Below are positions 5,212 through 9,153 of a DNA stretch of 9,153 nucleotides, one piece after another. Each line of letters starts with the position of its first letter. The first letter of the stretch is position 1. Source of the stretch: JBBQDZ01 sp038320185 (GTDB lineage: Bacteria > Actinomycetota > Thermoleophilia > Gaiellales > Gaiellaceae). The notes beneath the pieces are model-generated. The model was given only the letters and a program-made list of their open reading frames with translations, was not told where the DNA came from and searched no databases. The stretch covers positions 1 to 9,153 of the forward strand of contig JBBQDZ010000093.1 of the NCBI GenBank assembly GCA_038320185.1, in the 5' to 3' direction. The translations under genes and the position numbers were made by a program.

Positions 5212-6312
5212 GTGACGTGGGGCGGGCTCGTCTGGCGGAACCTTTGGCGGCGACCCGTTCGGACGGTACTGACGATCGCCGGCGTCGCAGTGGGCGTGGC
5301 GCTGATCGTGGCGCTCCTATCGATCGCGGCGGGCGTCCGGCGCACCGCCGGCGACCTGATCCACGTCGGCCGCTCCGACTTCGGCCTGTTCCAGCGCGGC
5401 GCGTCCGACCTGACGCGGTCGGTCCTTCCCGAGTCCCTTGCCGGCCGCATCCGTCGCGACCCGGGGGTTCGGGACGTCGCGCGGATCGACCTGCACGTCG
5501 GTGGCGTCCGCGGGCGTGACTCGTTCCTCCTCTTCGGGCTCGATCGGCGGGAGTTCCCCGCCCGGAGACTCGTCCTCGTCCTCGGCCGAGCGCCGCGGAG
5601 CGGCGAGGTTCTTCTCGGCGACCGCTCGGGGCTCGGCTTGAGGCCAGGCGATCGGCTCCGAGTCGCTGGGGGCAGCTTCCGCATCGCGGGCCTCTACCAC
5701 TCCGGAAACCGCTTCGAGGATCTCGGCGCGGTTCTGCCGCTACCCGTCGTACAGCGCCTGAACGGTCACGATCGCGAGGTCACGACACTCGCCGTCGCCG
5801 TCAGTCCCGGCGCGCGCCCGGCCGCGGTCGCGCGTCGCCTCGAGCGGCGCTACGCAGGCTTGGCGGCTGTGACGGAACCGGGGCAGGCGGTGAGAATCGA
5901 CACCTCGAGCCGCCTCATCGTGAGCGCGGGCTGGATCTTCTCGATCGTCGCGCTAGTCGTCGGAGGCATCGCTGTCGCGAACACGATGGCGATGTCGGTC
6001 TTCGAGCGCACGGCCGAGATCGGCGTCCTGCGCGCCGTCGGCTGGCGCACTCGCCGGATCGCGCTCCTCGTGACGTGCGAGGCGTTGAGCATCGGCCTGC
6101 TGGCGCTCGGGGTCGGACTCGCAGCGGGCTACGCCGGCGCCGAGGTCTTCACCAGGCGCAGCGCCCTGTCTACCCTCGTCTCACCCGCGTTCACGCCCGG
6201 CGTCTTCCTGTGGGGCCTCGCCTTCGCGCTTGGCACGGGCATCCTTGGCGCCCTCTACCCCGCCTGGCGAGCGGCGCACCTCAGCCCTGCGGAGGCTCTC
6301 CGCGGAGAGTAG
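5212..6312 (+). CDS. ABC transporter permease, FtsX/MacB type
   Basis: Start GTG 5212 gives 366 residues beginning MTWGGLVWRNLWRRPVRTVL, the normal start of MacB/LolC-like permeases (a short amphipathic helix and the basic NLWRRPVRT, then TM1 at about 18-41). Residues 42-235 are the extracytoplasmic MacB_PCD-like domain. The C-terminal FtsX domain has TM2 (237-260), the cytoplasmic coupling segment with ERTAEIGVLRAVGWR (265-279), TM3 (285-310) and TM4 (330-350), ending in AHLSPAEALRGE. Such permeases move lipids, lipoproteins, peptides or drugs, or transmit force, with a partner ATPase. The open frame extends upstream to 4426, but that part is antisense to mrp and not coding. A CAAGAT element lies 6 nt before the GTG. 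The end overlaps the convergent ATPase gene by 32 bp. That ATPase is its likely partner. Confidence 0.9.
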   Translation: MTWGGLVWRNLWRRPVRTVLTIAGVAVGVALIVALLSIAAGVRRTAGDLIHVGRSDFGLFQRGASDLTRSVLPESLAGRIRRDPGVRDVARIDLHVGGVRGRDSFLLFGLDRREFPARRLVLVLGRAPRSGEVLLGDRSGLGLRPGDRLRVAGGSFRIAGLYHSGNRFEDLGAVLPLPVVQRLNGHDREVTTLAVAVSPGARPAAVARRLERRYAGLAAVTEPGQAVRIDTSSRLIVSAGWIFSIVALVVGGIAVANTMAMSVFERTAEIGVLRAVGWRTRRIALLVTCEALSIGLLALGVGLAAGYAGAEVFTRRSALSTLVSPAFTPGVFLWGLAFALGTGILGALYPAWRAAHLSPAEALRGE

Positions 6313-6982
6313 CCGGCTCGATCCGCCCGTCCCGGAGTCGGAGTGCCCGGTCCGCCGCGAACGCCACCTCCTCGTCGTTCGTGACGAGGAGGATCGTCGT
6401 CCCGCGCTCATTGCGCACGCGCCGCAGGAGGTCCAGGATCTGCGCGCCGGTCGTCGAGTCGAGGGCTCCCGTCGGCTCGTCGGCCAGCAGGAGCCGGGGC
6501 GCGTTGGCGAGCGCCCGCGCGATGGCGACCCGGAGCCGCTCGCCGCCCGAGAGCGTCGGCGGCCGCGCCCTCTGGCGCTCGGAGAGGCCCACCGCTGCGA
6601 GCAGCTCGCGCGCCCGCACGACGCGAGCGGCGCGCGGCCGCCGCTGGCCCAGCATCGGCACCTGAACGTTCTCGAGCGCAGTCAGCGCCGGCACCAGGTT
6701 GTGGAACTGGAAGACGAAGCCGACGACGCTCGCACGGTAAGTCGCGGGATCGGCCAGGATGTCGACCCGCTCTCCGTCGACGTCGATCGTGCCGGCATCC
6801 GGCCGCTCCAGCGCGCCGATCAGATGTAGGAGAGTGCTCTTCCCTCCGCCCGAGCGGCCCGTCAGGGCGACGATCTCGCCGGGCTCGATGCGGACGGTGA
6901 CGTCTTCGAGTGCCCGGACGCGGCCGCCTTCGAACGACTTCCGAACTCCCGAGACGGCGACGGCCGCGCCGGCCGCGCTCAC
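6281..6982 (-). CDS. ABC transporter ATP-binding protein, MacB/LolD type
   Basis: The 233-residue ATPase has Walker A GRSGGGKST (42-50), the Q-loop in FVFQFHNLVPALTALENV (Q92), signature LSGGERLRVAIARAL (144-158; Glu in place of the usual Gln), Walker B LLLADE (164-169) and D-loop GALD. The FVFQFHNLVP Q-loop context is typical of MacB/LolD/FtsE-like exporters, matching the FtsX-type permease next door. The H-loop reads VTND, so the usual switch His is Asn202, which often weakens or abolishes hydrolysis in ABC proteins. The start is GTG 6982, overlapping the TGA of the upstream exported-protein gene (GTGA), with no Shine-Dalgarno, so translation is probably coupled. The 3' end runs 32 bp into the convergent permease gene; only the unconserved tail of the ATPase lies in that overlap. 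Confidence 0.93.
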   Translation of the reverse strand: MSAAGAAVAVSGVRKSFEGGRVRALEDVTVRIEPGEIVALTGRSGGGKSTLLHLIGALERPDAGTIDVDGERVDILADPATYRASVVGFVFQFHNLVPALTALENVQVPMLGQRRPRAARVVRARELLAAVGLSERQRARPPTLSGGERLRVAIARALANAPRLLLADEPTGALDSTTGAQILDLLRRVRNERGTTILLVTNDEEVAFAADRALRLRDGRIEPATLRGEPPQG

Positions 6983-7335
6983 CTAGGCCGGACCGAGTAG
7001 TCGAGCCGACGCGTAACCCCCGCGGCCGTCACGACGACGCGGAAAACGAGGCTGAATCCTCGCGATTCGGGAGGCCAGAGCGTGAAGTCCCGGAAGACGC
7101 CCGTGAACGGATGGTCGACGATCTTCCGCTTGGTATTGCCGAGCTCTACCGGATGGGTGCCGCCGAAGGGATCGACCACCTGCACCGTCAGCCGCGCCCG
7201 AAGGAGCTTGCCGCGTGCGTCGGTGACCCGGACCGCGTAGGCCCACCGCGCGCCGACTCGGGGCGTGTGCGTCGGCGCCGAGAGCGTCATCTTCGGCGCC
7301 GCGGCGAGGGCGAGCGCGGCGGCCAGCTCGAGCAT
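6979..7335 (-). CDS. Small exported protein coupled to the ABC ATPase, function unknown
   Basis: The 118-residue product begins MLELAAALALAAAPKMTLSA. This is a short hydrophobic leader without the usual N-terminal basic residues, so a signal peptide is likely but atypical and the start could be misjudged. The remainder looks like one Ig-like or fibronectin-like beta-sandwich: WAYAVRVTDARGKLLRARLT (31-50), VQVVDPFGGTHPV, FRDFTLWPPESRGF (81-94), then FRVVVTAAGVTRRLDYSV (98-115). There are no cysteines. The gene starts 20 bp after the DUF72 stop and its TGA overlaps the GTG of the ABC ATPase, making it the middle gene of a minus-strand operon. By position it might be an extracytoplasmic accessory of the ABC system. 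No Shine-Dalgarno is visible. I do not recognise a named family. Confidence 0.75.
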   Translation of the reverse strand: MLELAAALALAAAPKMTLSAPTHTPRVGARWAYAVRVTDARGKLLRARLTVQVVDPFGGTHPVELGNTKRKIVDHPFTGVFRDFTLWPPESRGFSLVFRVVVTAAGVTRRLDYSVRPR

Positions 7336-7355
7336 GACGGGATCGTACGGCGAAC

Positions 7356-8078
7356 TCAGGCGCCGAGCCGCTCACGCAACCAGAGGCCGTTCTGCACCGC
7401 GAAGCCCTCCCAGTCGTTGTTGAAGTAAACGTAGACGTCGCAACGTTCGCGCCATGCCTCCATGCGCCGCGCCCATTCCTCGAGCACGGGCGCCGGATAA
7501 TCGCCGCGGTCGGACCCGCCGTGGAAGCGGACGAACGTCCAGTCGGCGGTCAGCTCGTCGGTCTGGAAGGGGCGACGGACGTCGTCCCCGATCACGAGAG
7601 CGACGCCGTGGGAGCGCAGGAGCTCGTACACCTCCGGCACGAACCAGCTCGCGTGCCGGAACTCGAAGCAGTGACGGCCAGACGGAAGCTGCGCCAGTGT
7701 CGCCGCCAGGCGGCCGTCGTTGCGGTGGAAGCTGCCGGGGAGCTGCCAGAGCAGCGGCCCCAGCTTCGGCGAGCGTGCGAGCGGCTCTATCCGCTCGTAG
7801 AAGAGCCGCAGCCCCTCGGCCACCTCGGTGAGGCGCTTGATGTGCGTGACGTAGCGGCTCATCTTCACCGCGAAGAGAAAGCCCGGCGGCGACTCGGCCA
7901 CCCAGCGCTCGACCGAGGTGCGCAGCGGCAAGCGGTAGAAGGTGTTGTTGATCTCGACGGTGTCGAAGAGGGTCGCGTAATGGGCAAGCCAGAGCCGCGC
8001 CGCCAGTCCCTTCGGATACACGAGCTCGCGCCAGTGCGTGTAGTTCCAGCCCGAGCAGCCGATATGCACCTCGCCCAC
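7356..8078 (-). CDS. DUF72 (YecE-like) family protein
   Basis: From GTG 8078 the product has 240 residues and starts MGEVHIGCSGWNYTHW, as DUF72 proteins do. Hallmarks are VEINNTFYRLP (41-51), an FAVKMSRYVTHIKRL stretch, LGPLLWQLP, CFEFRHASWF, and the C-terminal YVYFNNDWEGFAVQNG. The family adopts a TIM-barrel-like fold and its reaction is not established. The frame extends upstream to TTG 8141, adding 21 residues not expected in the family; GTG 8069 is another possibility. The gene is divergent from the Nudix gene and heads an operon with the small exported protein and the ABC ATPase. No signal peptide is seen. Confidence 0.9.
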   Translation of the reverse strand: MGEVHIGCSGWNYTHWRELVYPKGLAARLWLAHYATLFDTVEINNTFYRLPLRTSVERWVAESPPGFLFAVKMSRYVTHIKRLTEVAEGLRLFYERIEPLARSPKLGPLLWQLPGSFHRNDGRLAATLAQLPSGRHCFEFRHASWFVPEVYELLRSHGVALVIGDDVRRPFQTDELTADWTFVRFHGGSDRGDYPAPVLEEWARRMEAWRERCDVYVYFNNDWEGFAVQNGLWLRERLGA

Positions 8079-8157
8079 CGGGCTAGCGGGTCGGCCGGCA
8101 ACGTTGCTGCACTTCCGGGTCGCGAGGAGCAAGCCAGGCAAGGACGCGGGGAGCCTG

Positions 8158-8173
8158 CATAGTGGAGACTATG
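8158..8173. promoter_or_regulatory. Inverted repeat CATAGT-ggag-ACTATG in divergent promoter region
   Basis: A perfect 6-bp inverted repeat with a 4-nt spacer sits between the DUF72 and Nudix genes. Each arm reads CATAGT on its own strand, close to a TATAAT-type -10 hexamer. The right arm includes the internal ATG at 8171. It may be a symmetric pair of -10 elements or an operator for both genes. The left arm also lies 7 nt before ATG 8171, which would suit a leaderless Nudix mRNA. Confidence 0.45.
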
Positions 8174-8740
8174 GAGGCGACCGAGGACGCAGCATGGCGC
8201 CGTCTCATCGCGGACCAGAAACCGGTGGACGTTGTCGGTCGATCCGCTGGTCTGCCGCTCGTGCGAGCCGAGCCGCGCCAAGCGATCCGCGCGATCGTGG
8301 TCGACGCGGCCGACCGCATCCTCCTCGTCCGCTTCGACAACCCGGACACTGGTGAGGTCTTCTGGGCCACGCCGGGCGGAGCGCTCGAGAGTGGAGAAGG
8401 GGACGAGGAGGCGCTGCGGCGCGAGCTGCGCGAGGAGACGGGGCTCGCCGGCTTCGAGTGGGGGCCGGTCGTGTGGCGGCGACGGCACGTCTTCCCGTGG
8501 TTCGGGAGGACACTCGACCAGCGCGAGTCGTTCGTCCTTCTACGCGTGCCGGCGTTCGAGCCCCGCCCGGAGCTCGGGGTCGAGGGTCTCGCCGCCGAAG
8601 GGGTCCACGAGCTTCGATGGTGGACGGTGGAAGAGATCGAGGCCTCGCCGGCGTCGTTCGCCCCCAGTCGGCTCGCGGCGCTCGTGCGGGAGCTGTTGTC
8701 GGTGGGCCCACCGTCGGAGCCGATCGACGCCGGCGTCTGA
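8162..8740 (+). CDS. Nudix hydrolase
   Basis: The 192-residue protein has a perfect Nudix box, GX5EX7RELXEETGL, spanning G73-L95 (GGALESGEGDEEALRREL and following REETGL). The metal-binding glutamates E88, E91 and E92 are all present. It therefore should hydrolyse a nucleoside-diphosphate-linked compound with Mg2+. The substrate is not readable. Residues about 43-175 form the Nudix fold, preceded by a 40-residue N-terminal extension rich in charged residues and followed by a WWTVEEIE helix near 153-160. Two starts are plausible: GTG 8162, with GGGGAG (8148-8153) 8 nt upstream, and ATG 8171, three residues in. It is divergent from DUF72, and an inverted repeat spans its start. A hairpin GGCGTC/GACGCC (8732-8737, 8750-8755) covers the stop codon. 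Confidence 0.92.
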   Translation: METMEATEDAAWRRLIADQKPVDVVGRSAGLPLVRAEPRQAIRAIVVDAADRILLVRFDNPDTGEVFWATPGGALESGEGDEEALRRELREETGLAGFEWGPVVWRRRHVFPWFGRTLDQRESFVLLRVPAFEPRPELGVEGLAAEGVHELRWWTVEEIEASPASFAPSRLAALVRELLSVGPPSEPIDAGV

Positions 8741-8755
8741 CGTCCCCGAGACGCC
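8732..8755 (+). terminator. Weak hairpin over the Nudix stop codon
   Basis: GGCGTC (8732-8737) can pair with GACGCC (8750-8755) across a 12-nt loop that includes the TGA. It has a short stem and no T tract, so this is only a candidate. Confidence 0.22.
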
Positions 8756-8770
8756 CTATCCCGGGGCGAA

Positions 8771-8840
8771 TGTCGGTGGGACAGGCGCTCGGACCTGGCC
8801 AGTCGGTACGTGTCCGGGGGACAGGCCCTCGGACGTGGCC
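8771..8840. repeat. Two imperfect 30-bp direct repeats, 40-bp period, with palindromic cores
   Basis: Positions 8771-8800 and 8811-8840 match at 26 of 30 bases, with a 10-bp spacer. Each begins with a palindromic core: TGTCC-ggg-GGACA in the second copy (8811-8823) and the weaker TGTC-ggtgg-GACA in the first (8771-8783). They fill most of the 133-bp gap between two convergent genes. The layout fits a REP/BIME-like extragenic palindromic element, perhaps also serving as a bidirectional terminator. Nothing else is seen in 8741-8873. Confidence 0.7.
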
Positions 8841-8873
8841 GGCGGAGGCGAGGCTGCTTGCGCGCGCGGCGGC

Positions 8874-9152
8874 TCAGGCGCAGAGCGCAGCGAAGAGTCG
8901 CCCGCAGAGCTCGGAGCTCCCGGCCGCGACGACGCGCGATCGGGCACCGTTGTCGAGCGGCGCACGCCCGAACGGCGGCGCCTCCGGCAGGTCGATCGCG
9001 AGGCCCTGCTCGCGCACGAGGAGCTGCGCGGCCGCGATGTCGACAGCGCGGGCGGCCTTCAGGGAGCAGACTCCGTCGACGCGCCCCGCCGCGAGGTGGC
9101 ACAGCGAAAGCGCGAGTGAGCCCATCACCCGCAGCCGGTGCGCGAGACCGAC
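8874..9152 (-). CDS. Inositol monophosphatase family protein, C-terminal fragment
   Basis: The minus-strand frame enters from the right edge and ends at TGA 8876-8874, giving 92 residues. HRLRVMGSLALSLCHLAAGR and then VDGV match the R-x-x-GS-x-A region of the inositol monophosphatase/CysQ family. AVDIAAAQLLVREQG matches the second family motif (usually WDxAAG-x-x-x-V-x-EAG). The metal-binding Asp is kept, but the Trp before it is Val and the Gly after it is Ala. The last 30 residues (SRVVAAGSSELCGRLFAAL) are the normal C-terminal helix. The family hydrolyses phosphomonoesters of inositol, sugars or PAP with Mg2+. The catalytic N-terminal motif (DPIDGT) would lie outside the window, so substrate and completeness cannot be judged. 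Confidence 0.82.
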   Translation of the reverse strand, partial: VGLAHRLRVMGSLALSLCHLAAGRVDGVCSLKAARAVDIAAAQLLVREQGLAIDLPEAPPFGRAPLDNGARSRVVAAGSSELCGRLFAALCA

Positions 9153-9153
9153 C

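Noticed and set aside
8079..8141. 21-residue N-terminal extension of DUF72 from TTG 8141
   Set aside because: The family begins at the HIGCSGW strand; the extension has no family resemblance and would crowd the divergent promoter.
8771..8840. Possible CRISPR array
   Set aside because: There are only two imperfect units with a 10-bp spacer and no cas genes; the spacing is far too short.
8083..9102. 339-aa minus-strand and 295-aa plus-strand frames around the Nudix gene
   Set aside because: Both are Arg/Ser/Pro-rich shadows. The Nudix box and the inositol-monophosphatase motifs lie in other frames.
1..9153. Mobile element, prophage or defence island
   Set aside because: No transposase, integrase, terminal repeats, phage or nuclease motifs were seen, and base composition appears even throughout.

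Overview
The window is very GC-rich, with dense genes, GTG and TTG starts and many overlapping reading frames. Together with the gene content (Mrp without a CxxC motif, DUF72, DUF1028 with a C-terminal peptidoglycan-binding-like domain), this suggests a high-GC actinobacterium. A Thermoleophilia-type lineage is my guess, not a measurement. I see no phage, IS, CRISPR, tRNA or rRNA signal. It reads as an ordinary chromosomal region rich in poorly characterised conserved genes.

Layout. (1) Positions 1-168, minus strand: N-terminus of an unidentified membrane protein, divergent from the next operon. (2) Positions 225-2670, plus strand: a four-gene, start/stop-overlapping operon of an UPF0173/UlaG-like metallo-hydrolase, a 92-aa unknown, a DUF1028 Ntn-hydrolase-like protein and a cupin-TPR protein. 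(3) Positions 2667-3416, minus strand: a short, motif-degraded member of the malate/L-lactate dehydrogenase (Ldh_2) family, whose stop codon interlocks with the cupin gene stop in one CTAG. (4) Positions 3478-4059, plus strand: an exported protein with a very strong Shine-Dalgarno and a His/Asp/Lys-rich tail, ending at a hairpin terminator region. (5) Positions 4114-5178, minus strand: an Mrp/ApbC Fe-S carrier ATPase, divergent from (6) 5212-6312, plus strand, an FtsX/MacB-type ABC permease. (7) Positions 8078-6281, minus strand: DUF72, a small exported protein and an ABC ATPase. The ATPase is the likely partner of the permease but is convergent with it and overlaps it by 32 bp. (8) Positions 8162-8740, plus strand: a Nudix hydrolase, divergent from DUF72. 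(9) Positions 8874-9152, minus strand: C-terminus of an inositol-monophosphatase-family protein.

How the genes work together. The first operon looks like a co-translated set of hydrolases of unknown substrate. Permease and ATPase probably form one MacB/LolCDE-like ABC complex despite their opposed orientation. The small exported protein coupled to the ATPase may act with it outside the membrane. Most genes without a Shine-Dalgarno have an ANNNT (-10-like) element 6-8 nt before the start codon, which suggests widespread leaderless transcription.

I did not find a convincing new defence, mobile or biosynthetic system. The best leads are the coupled operon at 225-2670, the convergent ABC pair with an unusual H-loop, the two inverted-repeat elements (8158-8173 and 8771-8840), and the Ldh_2 homologue with lost motif residues. 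No stretch longer than 300 bases lacks a gene; the longest gap is 8741-8873.
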